Below are positions 1 through 12,139 of a DNA stretch of 64,000 nucleotides, in pieces. The translations under genes were made by a program, and so were the position numbers. Source of the DNA: Hordeum vulgare subsp. vulgare. Lineage: Eukaryota > Streptophyta > Magnoliopsida > Poales > Poaceae. Within the stretch, counting starts at the first letter, position 1. Every line of letters begins with the position of its first letter. The notes below the pieces were generated by a model. The model had not been told where the DNA came from and did not search any database. It was given only the letters and a program-made list of their open reading frames with translations. The DNA lies in NCBI RefSeq assembly GCF_904849725.1, contig NC_058521.1, positions 348,810,138 through 348,874,137 on the forward strand, given 5' to 3'.

Positions 1-1366
1 CTAACGGAAGAAAATCCACGAAAAGATTTATTCTGTAACGGAAGAAGATCAGAGGACTTGGGAGCCAAGCCAGAAGATCCCCAGGGGCCCCACAAGCCCC
101 CACCGTGCGGCCAGGGGGGCCGCGCCATCCAGGCTTGTGGCCCCCCTGGAGGTCACCTAACCTAGATCTTGTGCCTATATATTCCCAAATATTCCCAAAA
201 AATCAAGAGACGATTGCAATTACTTTTCCGCCGCCGCAAGCTTCTGTCTCTGCAAGATCCCATCTGGGGCACGTCCTGGTGCCCTACCGGAGGTGGGGAC
301 ATGGAGGGCTTCTTCATCAACACCATGACCTCTCCGATGATGCTTGAGCAGGTCACCATAGACCTACGGGTCCATAGCTAGTAAGTAGATGGATTCTTCT
401 CTCTCTTGGATCTTCAATACAAAGTTCTCCATGATCTTCATGGCGATCTATCCGATGTAATCTTCTTTTGCGGTGTGTTTGTTGAGATCCGATGTATTGT
501 GGATTGATGATCAGATTATCTATGAATCTTATTTGAGTTTCTTCTGATCTCTCTTATGCATGATTTCATATCCTTGTAATTCTCTTCGAGTTGTGGGTTT
601 TGTTTGGCCAACTAGATCTATGATTCTTGCAATGGGAGAAGTGCTTGGTTTTCGGTTCATACCGTGGGTGACCTCACCCAGTGACAGAAGGGGTAGCGAG
701 GCACGTATCGTGTTTTTTCCATCAAGGGTAAAAAGATGGGGTGTTCATCACTGGTTTGAGATTATCCCTCTACATCATGTAATCTTGCATAAAGCGTTAC
801 TGTGTTCGTCATGAACTCAATACACTAGATGCATGCTGGATAACGGTCGATTTGTCGAGTAATAGTAGTAGATGCAGAAAGTATCAGTCTACTTGTCTCG
901 GACGTGATGCCTATATGCTAGATCATTGCCTTAGATATCGTTATGACTTTGCGCGGTTCTATCAATTGCTCGATAGTAATTTGTTCACCCATCGTGATAT
1001 TTGCTATTATGAGAGAAGCCTCTAGTGAAAACTATGGCCCCCAGGTTCTACTCCACACCATATTTTCAGCCTTACACTTTTTACTTCGTTGCACTTTCCG
1101 CCTTCAGATCTCACTTTGCAAATAATCTTGAAGGGATTGACAACCCCTTTGAAGCGTTGGGTGCAAGCTTGTTTGTGTTTGCGCAGGTACTTTGGACTTG
1201 ACGAGGCCCTCCTTCTGGATCGATACCTTGGTTCTCAAACTGAGGGAAATACTTACTGCTCCTGTGTTGTATCACCCTTTCCTCTTCAAGGGAAAAACCG
1301 ACGCAAATCAGAGAAGTAACAAGAAGAATTCCTACGCGCCAGGGTAGGACTTTTGTTGCCGCAGCA
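1..1366 (+). mobile_element. 3' part of an LTR, family B, plus orientation, cut by the window edge
   Basis: Reading on the plus strand, this matches the reverse complement of the LTRs at 3022-4567, 8254-9771 and 19942-21499. It ends in a short CA terminus (GCCGCAGCA, 1358-1366) just before sequence that belongs to the LTR of element A. The start of this LTR, and the rest of its element if any, lie left of the window. I see no coding capacity in it; the short ORFs here are chance reading through the LTR. It could be the 3' LTR of a full element or a solo LTR. No target duplication can be checked because one side is missing. Confidence 0.75.
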
Positions 1367-1685
1367 GGGCGACGCCCTTGGCCAGTTCCAGCTTCCCCCG
1401 AGGTGTCCAACCTGTTCCCCGACAACCCCTCTGCATCGAGCAACCCTCAGGGCCACTCCTCCCCAGCGTTAGAGCTTGTGCGACGCGTGCCCGCGCGCAC
1501 CAGAACCGGCCAAGGTTGCGCGGCCATGGATGCTCGACTCCTCCCTCTCTCCCTCTACAATAGATGGTTCTGGTAGTCCAAAACCATGTCCTGAGACCGT
1601 GGTTTCAACCCCAGACCCTCTCTGCACCCCCATGCGCGCCATGGTGAGTCACCGGTGCTCCCGAATCGGCTCACCGTTGTGGGCC

Positions 1686-1693
1686 TATAAATA
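1686..1693 (+). promoter_or_regulatory. LTR TATA box (TATAAATA)
   Basis: TATAAATA preceded by GGGCC and followed by a C-rich leader. The same motif is at 18258-18265 in the 3' LTR and, inverted, at 52337-52344 in element F. Conservation between LTRs of two elements supports it as the core promoter. I infer transcription starts some 30 bases downstream. Confidence 0.6.
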
Positions 1694-3016
1694 GCCCTTC
1701 CCCTCGCTCCTGCACCCCTCAGATAGCTTCACCACGACCACTGGCACCTCCCTAACCACCCGAGCAAACCAGCAGAGCCCCGGTGCTCGAGATCGACCGA
1801 GGTCCCTCCGCCTCGGAGCTCCCATCAATCTCCGGCTACAAGACGGCTCCTACGCCCCTCGACCCACCAAACTGATCCCCTCAACCCCAGGAAGCTTTCC
1901 CCGAATTCGCCCGAGCATTTCCGTGTCTCTTGCCACCTCCTCGACCACCTCCTGAAACTCCTCCGCCACGGCCTCCTCGTCGCCGGCGAACCCCTGCCTC
2001 TCCGACATTGTTCCGACCACCAGCAGGTAGGCGACGTCATGGCGAACCCATTCCAGTCCTTGTTGGGGCTTGAGAGCGTCGGCAGCCTCACCGGCGTGCT
2101 CCTCCTCCTCTCTGGCGAGAGGTAGGAGACGACCCCGACAGGTATGCCCCACCTGTCGGTGGCCCAGCCTCCTCCCCCGCGCTGTCCATAGCCACTGACC
2201 GTTGGGCCCCGCCCGTGAGGTTCAAACCTGATGGCGCGCGCGCCTGGGAAGGCTGTCGTCTGGCCTTGGGCCAACCTAGCTCTAGGCCGAGCCAGGCCAG
2301 GGGCTCAGCCCATTTTTCTTTATTTTTAAAAATCTGATTTCAAAGATTTTTATAAAAATACTTAGCTAGTGTAAAAATATAATTTTTCCACGGTTATTCT
2401 TCTAAAAATATGTAGTATTTAATAATATGATTGGGTGAATTTTTCTACAACTATTCTATTTTTCAATAATATAAAGGACTAAATTGGAATAGTTTTGCTT
2501 CTGTTTGGTTAATTTGAAAAATGTTCCTTCAAGAGAATTTGAGGCAAATATTTTTGAAAATGAAAACTTAGATTTATCATTAATAAATAATATTTGTAAA
2601 ATGACTTTGTGATCTGTTTCTGTGTGAGCTATTTCTTATTTATTGTTTTATCGACGATAGAAAATCCGTGTGATGAGGGAATCGGAGCGGAAGACCTCGA
2701 AGACCCCGGATACCTAGCTAACCAAGGCAAGCAGCCCTTTGACCATTACTGAGCATATGTTATATTGCAAGTTCAAATAGCAAGTATTTCCGTGCATATG
2801 ATCATAAGTGTCTGTAAATCATTCAATGTGATGTTACCGATGGCTCCTCCGGAGCACATGCATTGAGCTTGATCCCACCCCTTTGAGGATCATACTATCA
2901 TCATGTTGACAAGTAATATTAGAATAATAGCATGAGCATGTTGTTGGTATAAGTCAAGAGTTTATGAAAACCCCGTTGGGTGCCACTAATGCCCGAGGGT
3001 GATGATGAGCAAGGTG

Positions 3017-3021
3017 GACAC
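3017..3021. repeat. Target-site duplication of element B, left copy (GACAC)
   Basis: GACAC here and GACAC at 9772-9776 flank element B exactly. Joining the host across the insertion restores the LTR of element A, as shown by the uninterrupted copy near 19555-19575. Confidence 0.9.
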
Positions 3022-4567
3022 TACTACTTCTCAACAAAAGCGCCAGAAATTGACACGTTGACGGAGACTTTCTTGCGTTGGTTTTTCCCTTGAAGAGGAA
3101 AGGGTGATGCGGCATAGGAGCAGTAAGTATTTCCCTCAGTTTGAGAACCAAGGTATCAATCCAGTAGGAGAATCTCGTCAAGTCCAGATACCTGCGCAAA
3201 CACAAACGAGCTTGCACCCAACGCTATAAAGGGGTTGTGAATCCCTTCAAGATTGATTGCAAAGTGAGATCTAAAGGCGGAAAGTGCAACGAAGTAAAAG
3301 AGTAAAGCTAAAAATATGGTGTGAAGTAGACCCGGGGGCCATAGTGTTCACTAGAGGCTTCTCTCAAAATAGCAAATATTACGGTGGGTGAACAAATTAC
3401 TGTCGAGCAATTGATCTAACCGCGCAAAGTCATGAAGATATCTATGGCAATGATCATACATATAGGCATCACGTCTGAGACAAGTAGACCGATACTTTCT
3501 GCATCTACTACTATTACTCCACACATCGACCTCTATCCAGCATGCATCTAGTGTATTGAGTTCATGACGAACAGAGTAACGCCTTAAGCAAGATGACATG
3601 ATGTCGAGGGATAAACTCAAACCAATGATGAAAACCCCATCTTTTTACCCTTGATGGCAACAACACGATGCGTGCCTCGCTACCCCTTATGTCACTGGGT
3701 GTGGTCACCCCACAGTATGAACCCAAAACCAAGCACTTCTCCCATTGCAAGAATCATAGATCAAGCTGGCCAAATAAAACCCACAACTCAAAGAGAATTG
3801 CAAGGATATGAAATCATGCCTATAAGAGATCAGAAGAAACTCAAATAAGATTCATAGATAATTTGATCATAAATCCACAATTCATCGGATCTCGACAAAC
3901 ACACCGCGAAAGAAGATTACATCGGATAGATCTCCATGAAGATCATGGAGAACTTTGTATTGAAGATCCAAGACAGAGAGAGAAAGCCATCTAGCTACTA
4001 GTGATGGACCCGTAGGTCTATGGTGAACTACTCACGCATCATCGGAGAGGTCATGGTGTTGATGAAGAAGCCCTCCGTATCCGAATCCCCTTCCGGCAGG
4101 GCACCAGAGCGTGCCCCAGATGGGATCTTGCGGAGACAGAAGCTTGCGGCGGCGGAAAAGTACTTTCGATGATCTCCTGATTTTTTCTGGAATTTTTGGG
4201 AATATATAGGCGCAAGACCTATGGTAGAGGTGGCCCAAGGAGCCCACAAGCCTGGGAGGCGCCGGCCCCCCTGGCCACGGCTAGGGGGCTTGTGGGGTAC
4301 CTGGTGGACCCCTGCCTTGGTTCTCAAGTCCCCCGATCGTCTTCTGTTTCGGAAAAAATCTTTTTGGAAATTTTGTTCCGTTTGGACTCAGTTTAAAATC
4401 CTCCTCTGAAAAGAGTCAAAAACACAGAAAAAACAGGAACTGGCACTTGGCACTGAGTTAATAAGTTAGTCCCAAAAAATATATAAAAGGCATACAAAAC
4501 ATCCAAAGTTTGACAAGATAATAGCATGAAAACATCAAAACTTATAGATACGTTGGAGACGTATCAA
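3022..4567 (-). repeat. Element B 3' LTR
   Basis: Matches 8254-9771 along its length. On the minus strand it starts TGATACGTCTCCAACGTATC at 4567 and runs down to 3022. The terminal dinucleotide at 3022 reads TA on the plus strand where the partner LTR reads TG, a point change. The LTR start contains an inverted repeat (GATACGT, five bases, ACGTATC). No ORF of note. Confidence 0.9.
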
Positions 4568-4568
4568 G

Positions 4569-4582
4569 CATCCCCAAGCTTA
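4569..4582 (-). promoter_or_regulatory. Element B polypurine tract (AAGCTTGGGGATGC)
   Basis: On the minus strand AAGCTTGGGGATGC ends one base before the 3' LTR. It is the expected priming site for plus-strand DNA. Near-identical copies lie inside the element at 6533-6546 and 7746-7759. Confidence 0.8.
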
Positions 4583-7246
4583 ACTCATGCTCGTCCTTGA
4601 GTAGGGATGTGATAAAGACTGAATTTTTGATGTGGAATGCTACCTAGCATAGTTGTCCTTTGTAACTTCTTTCGTATGACATGAATGTTCAGATCCGTAA
4701 GATTCAAAACAAAAGTTTGATATTGACATGAAAACAATAATACTTCAAGCAAACTAGCAAGGTAGTCATGAACTTTCAGAATAACAAGGCCAAAGGAGGT
4801 TATCCCTACAAAATCATATTGTCTGGCTATGCTCCATCATCCTCACACAACTAATTTAAATCACGCAAAACCCTGATATTGGCCAATTAATTGTTTTCGC
4901 ACTCTTACTTGCTAAAACTTTTTATAACTATCACGCAATACATGAGCGTGTGCCATGGATATAGCACTATAGGTGGAATAGAGTGTGGTGGTGGTTGTGA
5001 GGCAAAAAGGGAGGAGATGGTCACATTGACTCGGCGTATCAAAGGGCTATGGAGATGCCCGTTAATGGATATCAATGTGAATGAGTAGGGATTGCCATAC
5101 AAAGGATGCACTAGAGCTATAAGTATGTGAAAGCTCAAAAGGAGAACTAGTGGGTGTGCATCCAACTTGCTTGCTCACGAAGACCTAGGGCAATTTTGAG
5201 GAAGCCCATCATTGGAATATACAAGCCAAGTTATATAATAAAGATTCCCACTAGAATATGGTGGTGAAAAAATGAGAGACTCTCAATCATGAAGAACATG
5301 TTGCTATTATGAAGCACAAGTGTGGAAAAAGATAGTTGCATTGTCCCTTCTCTCTTCTTTTCTCTTTTTTTATTTGGGCTCTTGGGCCTCTTTTTTTCTA
5401 TTTTTTTGTTTTTTTATTTGGGCTCTTTGGACTCTCTTTTTTATTTCCTCACATGGGACAATGCTCTAATAATGATGATCATCACACTTTTATTTATGCA
5501 CAGCTCAAAGCTCAGAACGATGATGACTCTATAGAAAATGCCTCCGACAGTGTACCGGGATGTGCAACGATCTAGCTTGGCGTATGACATTGAAACATCT
5601 CGCTTGCTATCTTACGATCATGCAATGGCAATATGAGAGTGATGACACAAGTCATGAGACGAAACAGTGGGACTTGCATGGCAATGTATCTCGAAATGGC
5701 TATGAAAATGCCATAGTAGGTAGGTATGGTGGCTGTTTTGAGGAAGGCATATGGTGGGTTTGTGCACCGGCGAAAATTGTGCGGCACTAGAGAGGCTAGC
5801 AATGGTGGAATGTGAAAGTGAATATATACCATGGACTCACATTAGTCATGTAGAACTCATATACTTGTTGCGGAAGTTTTTACTAGTAATCAAAACAAAG
5901 TGCTAAGCGCATACTCCTAGGGGAAGGGTTGGTAGGTGTTAACCATCGCGCGATTCCGACCTCAATACAAAGGATTACAATCAATAGATCAATTATGCAC
6001 CGACTTCCTAACATAGAGGTTCACCATACGTGCATGCTACGGGAATCACTAACTTCAACACAAATATTTCTAGATTCACAGCACCCTACTAACATAACTC
6101 TTAATATAACCAAATCCACGTCTCAAAACTAATTGAGAGGAATCAAAACTTCTCTTTCTACTCAATGCACATGAAGATGGAGATTTTTGTATCCTCTTTG
6201 GGTACCTATCACCTTTGGGACTACTTTCATAGCACAAGCCAACTACCAAGTCACGCACCGCCGTGCTCTAAAAGATCTAAGTGAAGCACATAGAGCAAAA
6301 TGGTCTAGCTCAAAAGATATAAGTGAAGCACAATGAGCATTCTAGCAAAATCACGATGAGTGCTTGTCTCTCTCAAAAGGTGTGCATCAAGGATGATTGT
6401 ACAGAACAAAAATAAAAGACACCTACGATACAAGACGCTCCAAGCAAAACACATATCATGTGGTGAATAAAAATATAGCTCCAAGTAATGTTACCAACGG
6501 ATTGAAGACGAAAGAGGGGATGCCTTCCCGGGGCATCCCCAAGCTTAGGCTTTTTGGTGTCCTTGAATTTGGCTTGGGATGCCTTGGGAATACCCAAGCT
6601 TGAGCTCTTTCCACTCCTTATCTCTTTGTCCATGAGAACATCACCCAAAACTTGAAAACTTCACAACACAAAACTTAAACAGAAACTCGTGTTATCATTA
6701 GCACAAGAAAACAAACTACCTCCTCTTTATGTAGTGTAGCAATCTTGATTTCTATTTATATTGGTGTTAGATTACTGTATTCTCACTTTTCCGTGGCTAG
6801 TACCCCCGACACTATCCATAGTTTCATCAAAACAAGCAACCAACTCAACAAAAACAGAATCTGTCAAAAACAGACCAGTCTGTAGCAATCTGTATACTTC
6901 GTATACTTCTGGTACCTCACAAATTCTGAAAAATTACAACTACCTAGGAAAAACGCATACCAACCAGCAGCAAAAAGAATCAACTCAAAATCTCTCTCTG
7001 AATAAAAATGAAAAATAATCTCGTGAGCGAAACGTTTCTGTCTTTTTCCAGCAGGATCAAACAACCATCACCAAGACTAGTCATAAAGGTTTTGCTTGGC
7101 TCAAACACAAAAAGAAACACAAAAAACACAATCATAACATAATTATGATGGTTTGGACGCAACAAAAAAGAAATGAAAAGATAAATTCATTGGGTTGCCT
7201 CCCAACAAGCGCTATTGTTTAACGCCCTTAGCTAGGCATTGATAAT
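4583..7246 (-). other. Element B non-coding interior
   Basis: AT-rich sequence with no ORF that I would call. It contains a pyrimidine-rich tract at 5335-5455 (purine-rich on the element's sense strand), with a duplicated ATTTGGGCTCTT motif, and an internal polypurine-like copy at 6533-6546 sitting in a short hairpin (GGGGATGCC before it, GGCATCCCC within it). The purine tract and the stretch around 5100-5190 resemble 30706-31080 in element D. Short ORFs on both strands lack any family signature. Confidence 0.6.
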
Positions 7247-7903
7247 TCAATGATGCTCACACAAAAGACAAGAATTGAAGCACAACGAGAGCATCATGAA
7301 GCATGTGAAAATCACATCTAAGTCTAACATAATTCCTATGCATAGGCATTTTATAGAAAACAAATTGTCAAGACAACCAATAGTTACCATATGCAGGGAA
7401 GAAGAAAGAGACAATATCAATCTCAACAAAACGAGAGGTAATTTGGTGACATGAAAGTTTCTATCACAATATTTTCCTCTCTCATTACATGTGGGATCAT
7501 AATCAAATTCTACAGTATAACTATCACAAAGGATATTATTTTCATGATCCATATGCATGCAAAGTTGACGCTCTTCAAAAATAGTGGGATTATCATCAAC
7601 TAAAGTCATGACTTCTCCAATCCCACTTTCAATATTGTTGCAAATATCATAATCATCATGAGGCTTAAAAAAAATTTCAAGATCATAAGAAAAATCATTA
7701 CCCCAATCATGATCATTACAACAAGTAGTGAACATAGAAAAACTAGCATCCCCAAGCTTAGGGTTTTGCATATTTTTAGCATGATTGACACTAATATGAT
7801 TTATAGTGAAACTATTGCAATCATGCTTTTCATTCAAGGAGCCCTCGTGAATCACTTCATGAATTTCTTCATCACGGTTTTCAGATTCACGCATCTCAAC
7901 CAA
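7247..7903 (-). CDS. Unrecognised 218-aa ORF in element B
   Basis: A 218-codon ORF about 350 bases inside the primer site, where gag would normally be. I do not recognise it. Residues 1-140 are acidic and polar with many Asp, Glu, His and Asn. Residues about 150-215 are strongly hydrophobic and Cys-rich, like one or two membrane segments, but this part could equally be out-of-frame reading of decayed sequence. There is no gag motif, zinc knuckle or protease site. The sequence NPKLGDASF (around residue 50) is simply the translation of an internal polypurine-like motif. It may be the remnant of a gag-region ORF or a chance ORF. Function unknown. Confidence 0.4.
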   Translation of the reverse strand: MVEMRESENRDEEIHEVIHEGSLNEKHDCNSFTINHISVNHAKNMQNPKLGDASFSMFTTCCNDHDWGNDFSYDLEIFFKPHDDYDICNNIESGIGEVMTLVDDNPTIFEERQLCMHMDHENNILCDSYTVEFDYDPTCNERGKYCDRNFHVTKLPLVLLRLILSLSSSLHMVTIGCLDNLFSIKCLCIGIMLDLDVIFTCFMMLSLCFNSCLLCEHH

Positions 7904-8225
7904 ACTTCATAAAGATAGTAAAGTGCACTCAACTCACTAGGAATTGGATCAACATAATTGGATCTCTTAAAGAGATTAGCAAGTGGATGAGGATCCATAT
8001 CAATAGATTTTCAGCAAGCGAAGATGCAAGCATATTGAAGGCACATGGCAACACAAGCAAATAGAAAGCAAGCGAAACAAAAGGGTGAACGAAAAAGGCA
8101 AACGACAAAGGCCAGTATTTTTGTAATTTTTTATAGAATTGGGGGAGAGGAAAACGAGAGGCAAAAAAAGTAAATGCAAGAGATGAGTTTGCGACACTTA
8201 CTTGGATGAGTTCTTGACTTGATCC

Positions 8226-8243
8226 TCCCCGGCAACGGTACCA
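8226..8243 (-). promoter_or_regulatory. Element B primer-binding site (tRNA-Asp type)
   Basis: On the minus strand TGGTACCGTTGCCGGGGA, ten bases inside the 5' LTR. It matches the sites of elements D and E (TGGCGCCGTTGCCGGGGA) except for TA in place of GC. The consensus fits the 3' end of plant tRNA-Asp, the usual primer for Athila-group elements. The leader between here and the ORF at 7903 shows nothing else. Confidence 0.75.
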
Positions 8244-8253
8244 AAAATCCTTC

Positions 8254-9771
8254 TGCTACTTCTCAAACAACAGCGCCAGAAATTGACACGTTGATGGAGA
8301 CTTGCTTGCATTGGTTTTTCCCTTGAAGAGGAAAGGGTGATGTTGCACAGGAGAAGTAAGTATTTCCCTCAGTTTTAGAACCAAGGTATCAATCCAGTAG
8401 GAGAATCTCTTCAAGTCTAGAGTACCTGCGCAAACACAAACGACCTTGGACCCAACGCGATAAAGGGGTTGTGAATCCCTTCAAGATTGATTGCAAAGTG
8501 AGATCTGAAGGCGGAAAGTGCAACGAAGTAAAAGAGAAGGCTGAAAAAATGGTGTGAAGTAGACCCGGGGGCCATAGTGTTCACTAGAGGCGTCTGTGAG
8601 AATAGCAAATATTACGGTGGGTGAACAAATTACTATCGAGCAATTGATAGAACCGCGCAAAGTCATGACGATATCTAAGGCAATGATCATACATATAGGC
8701 ATCACATCCGAGACAAGTAGACTGATACTTTCTGCATCTACTACTATTACTCCACACATCGACCGCTATCGAGCATGCATCTAGTGTAGTGAGTTCATGA
8801 CGAACAGAGTAATGCCTTAACGCCTCAAACCAATGATGAAAAATCCATCTTTTTACCCTTGATGGCAACAACACGATGCGTGCCTCGCTACCCCTTCTGT
8901 CACTGGGTGAAGTCACCGCACGGTATGAACCCAAAACCAAGCACTTCTCCCATTGCAAGAATCAGAGATCAAGCTAGACAAACAAAACCCACAACTCGAA
9001 GAGAATTACAAGGATATGAAATCATGCATATAAGAGATCAGAAGAAACTCAAATAAGATCCATAGATAATTTGATCATAAATCCACAATTCATCGGATCT
9101 TGACAAACACACCGCAAAAAAGATTACATTGGATAGATCTCCATGAAGATCATGGAGAACTTTGTAGTGAAGATCCAAGAGAGAGTAGAAGCCATCTAGC
9201 TACTAGCTATGGACCCGTAGGTCTATGGTGAACTACTCACGCATCATAGGAGAGGTCATGGTGTTGATGAAGAAGCGCTCCGTATCCGAATCCCCCCTCC
9301 GGCAGGGCACCAGAACGTGCCCGAGATGGGATCTTGTGGAGACAGAAGCTTGCGGTGGCAGAAAAGTACTTTCGATGATCTCCTGATTTTTCTGGAATTT
9401 TTGGGAATATATAGGCGAAAGACCTTGGGCAGAGGTGGTCGAGGGAGCCCACAAGCCTGGGAGGCGTGGGCCCCCCTGGCCACGGCTAGGGGGCTTGTGG
9501 GCTCCCTCGTGGCCCCCTGCCTTGGTTCTCAAGTCCCCCGATCGTCTTCTGTTTCGGAAAAAATCTTTTTGGAAGTTTCGTTCCGTTTGAACTCCGTTTA
9601 AAATCGTCCTCTCAAAAGGGTCAAAAACATGGAAAAAACAGGAACTAGCACTTGGCACATAGTTAATAAGTTAGTACCAAAAAATATATAAAAGGCACAC
9701 AAAACATCCAAAGTTTGACGAGATAATAGCATGAAACCATCAAAAATTATAGATACGTTGGAGACGTATCA
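8254..9771 (-). repeat. Element B 5' LTR
   Basis: 1518 bp, starting TGATACGTCTCCAACGTATC at 9771 on the minus strand and ending in CA at 8254. It aligns with 3022-4567 with small indels, including about 25 bases missing near 8820. The flanking GACAC (9772-9776) is the right copy of the target duplication. Confidence 0.9.
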
Positions 9772-10948
9772 GACACTTTTGGAGAACTGGTGCACCGGGT
9801 TTTTTGAGTGAGTATGGTTCCGGAAATGGGATTAGATTTATGATGTGTCGACCGTCCAAACCTTACCAGTACGACCACGTTACTCCTTATGGGACGGGGC
9901 AATGTTGATTGCTCTGGTCGGTGCTAGCAAAGAGCCACATTACCAGTGGCGGGAGTGATGTGTGGTCACTCTCGTGATGGGGTCGTGCCAGGTAGGACGA
10001 CTATGCCATTTTCATGAGTTCTAGGGGCACTGTTGTTCCCCGCATGGTTGATACTGTCCAGAGTCGGTGCTCGAAAGACGTACAACATGTGGGTGGGGTA
10101 CCAATCGAGTGGATCTCTTTGTCTAGTATCGTCAGGGGAAAGGCATTGATCGGGTACTTACCTCGGGTATGGTATGTACCGCGAGTCGTGGATGACATGG
10201 AAGTTTTCCGGATCTCATGGGTCCAACATACTACCTTTGTAGAGTGTAAAAATGTTCGAATAGCAATGTCCACGGTCAAGGGCAGTTGGGTAATCCTGCT
10301 TAAACTACGTCTAGTTATTTCCTCATAAACCAAGTGAGTGTGTGGTGTGTTAAAAAGGTGTTGTTATGGAAGTAATGATATGATCAAGTTTGGTGACTTG
10401 GCATATAGGGTGAGCCCGGATGGCTCAGCCCTCGACAGATATATTGACATCTGTAACCTGTTCTTCAAAAGTAATTCTTTAACTTAATGCATATTCATGA
10501 TCATTCCATCCCGATGAATTCCACCAAAGATGCATGATACTGTTACCCTTCACTTTCATTGTTCATATCATGGGCTCTTTGGGAGTACATACAAAGTACT
10601 CCTTAGCTTGCCACTGGGTGTGTTATTGACCAGACATGGAGGGACCAGAGTTTGGAGATGAGTACGTCTTCGGAGACGCCCCTGCGAACTAGGACGCTTC
10701 CGAGTCAGAATGCCTGTCTGTGTAGGCTTGATGGCATGGGCCCGCTTATCCCGTATGATTTCCACTACTAGTTGTATGAGAGTGATTTGGCCTTAGGCCC
10801 TTCCTTGTGAACTTGACCATTCGTTCATGTGTTGTAATAATCGGTACTCGGATGTAAGACTCTTTTATTCGGTATCTGTGTTCGGTGAGCATTGATCTCT
10901 CGGATCACTGAGCACGACAATCTCGACCCGCAAGTTGGGGTCCCCACA
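9772..10948 (+). repeat. Element A 5' LTR, right segment
   Basis: Continues the LTR broken at 3021. It matches 19565-19941 plus 21500-22297 in the 3' LTR and, inverted, 49624-51000 and 59798-61000 in element F. It ends with CCCCACA at 10948, four bases before the primer site. The first five bases are the right copy of the element B target duplication. Short ORFs on both strands are not supported. Confidence 0.85.
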
Positions 10949-10952
10949 GAGC

Positions 10953-10964
10953 TGGTATCAGAGC
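10953..10964 (+). promoter_or_regulatory. Element A primer-binding site (initiator tRNA-Met type)
   Basis: TGGTATCAGAGC lies four bases after the end of the 5' LTR. This is the standard plant LTR-element site complementary to the 3' end of initiator tRNA-Met. It sets element A apart from B, D and E, which use the tRNA-Asp type. Confidence 0.85.
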
Positions 10965-11088
10965 AATCCTGACTATAGGAAGCCTTAGGTAGCATGGACA
11001 GAAGCCGAGACGACTAGTGCACATAGAACTTAACCTGAGATTCTGCACACACTAAAAACTTTCTAACTCTCTCCTCTACATCTTGTAG

Positions 11089-11877
11089 ATGGCCGCCGTA
11101 TCTGAGATGCTTCTGGAGACAGGCTTTCCTCTGCTTTTGAGTGATAGACTCGAGAAGTGTCAAGTACGCCGCATGCCCATCTTCCTCTACCAGGAGCACT
11201 GGGTCAACGCCGACACTAAGGAATATCACGCGGACGTGATAGTGAAGGCTAATGACTCCCCAACTAGTTGGTTCTTTGAAGGGCCACAGATGGAAGATCT
11301 GATGTTGGCAGTGGAGACCGTAGCACGAGAGGCGCTCATGCGACTCTGCGACATCATTCCCGAGATGGCCGACGAGCCAGCTACTCGTCACCTACCTTTT
11401 GTTAAGGATGGGGTAGACGGGAGTTGGACACTCAACCCATATTGCGAGGACGGGACGCCACTAAGGTTTCAGACCAACGTCACTCTCTCCTCCGACACTT
11501 TGACACACCTTTTGATCAAGAAGTCAACTAGGATCCACTAAGAGCTACACCAAGTCAAGGATCTGCTTCGCACGGAGAAGATGAAGAACCGCAAGGTGAA
11601 GAAGGAAGGAGCACCCGTAGGACCACCAGGTTTTGCTTTCCGAGGAGGAATACCACCGCTTCAGGCCACTCATCTAAAAAGTCGTCGCTTGACCACGGAA
11701 GAGTACACCGAGCTCTTCGCTACCTTGCCAACCAAGAGACGTCTAGCTGGTCCGCTTCCTTCTCCTACTCCTTCAAAGAAGGGAAGCACTAATGAAGATG
11801 AAGATGAAGATGAATATGAAGGCCAAGATCCCATAGAACCTGCTTATGAGACCACGCAGTCGGCCGCTTTGCTTTAG
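11089..11877 (+). pseudogene. ORF0 upstream of gag (element A), one in-frame stop
   Basis: A 262-codon frame beginning ATGGCCGCC, interrupted once by TAA at 11539-11541, ending TAG at 11875. The N-terminal 150 residues contain the strings FLYQEHWVNADTKEYHADV and DSPTSWFFEGPQMEDL. After the stop the frame continues through a basic linker to an acidic tail (a run of Glu-Asp around 11795-11820). Element F has a matching region at 58871-59637, so the ORF is a real family feature. Extra ORFs before gag are known in rice RIRE3 and RIRE8 of the same lineage; their function is unknown, and I see no catalytic motif. It is not gag: it has no zinc knuckle, and gag follows separately. Confidence 0.7.
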
Positions 11878-12139
11878 CAGCGTAGGCAATTAGGATGTAC
11901 CCCCGAGCGTAGGACTTCTTGTATCGGTTTTTATGAACCACGAGTCTTGTGTAAGCCTGTTGAATGCAAGTCGCATTCTGCCTTAGGCAGCTTGTGAGCG
12001 ACTACATCGCTTGTTTTTAATCTAATGCAGTAGCTCTTTTCAAAACCATTGGCTTAAAATTTTCACACTAGCACGACACTAGACCCCCTCTTTACTAGAG
12101 CATCATCCCTTATGATTTCAGCCAGCTCGGCAAATTGAC

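Larger units (their letters stand above)
1367..3021 (+). repeat. Element A 5' LTR, left segment
   Basis: From about 1430 this matches 18005-19560 in the 3' LTR of the same element. It holds a GC-rich block (about 1430-2290) around a TATA box, followed by an AT-rich block (about 2300-2650). The first 60 bases align only loosely with the 3' LTR. The upstream third of the LTR (equivalent to 16732-17950) is absent here, lost or lying beyond the LTR at 1-1366. The segment stops at 3021 where element B is inserted, and continues at 9777. Confidence 0.8.
3022..9771 (-). mobile_element. Element B: non-autonomous Athila-like LTR retrotransposon
   Basis: Two LTRs of 1546 and 1518 bp on the minus strand bracket a 3.7-kb interior. 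A primer site resembling the tRNA-Asp type (8226-8243) and a polypurine tract (4569-4582) stand where expected, and a perfect 5-bp target duplication (GACAC) flanks the element. I find no gag, RT, RNase H or integrase in the interior, only one unrecognised ORF (7247-7903). It must have moved using enzymes from another element. Its 3' interior resembles that of element D (purine-rich tract and neighbouring sequence), so the two families are related. The element is inserted in the 5' LTR of element A. Confidence 0.9.

Noticed and set aside
1825..2274. ORF on the minus strand in the element A 5' LTR, with a similar one at 18257-18724
   Set aside because: They lie antisense to the two LTRs of the same element, in a GC-rich block where stops are rare, and are similar because the LTRs are similar. 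The element F copies do not keep the frame.
10014..10328. LTR ORF similar to one at 60451-60669 in element F
   Set aside because: LTRs of the two elements are homologous, and the other LTR copies do not keep the frame open. No known motif.
10953..10964. Short match to a tRNA end considered as a tRNA gene (also 26553, 33307, 40474)
   Set aside because: Only primer-site length matches the tRNA 3' end; no cloverleaf can be formed around it.
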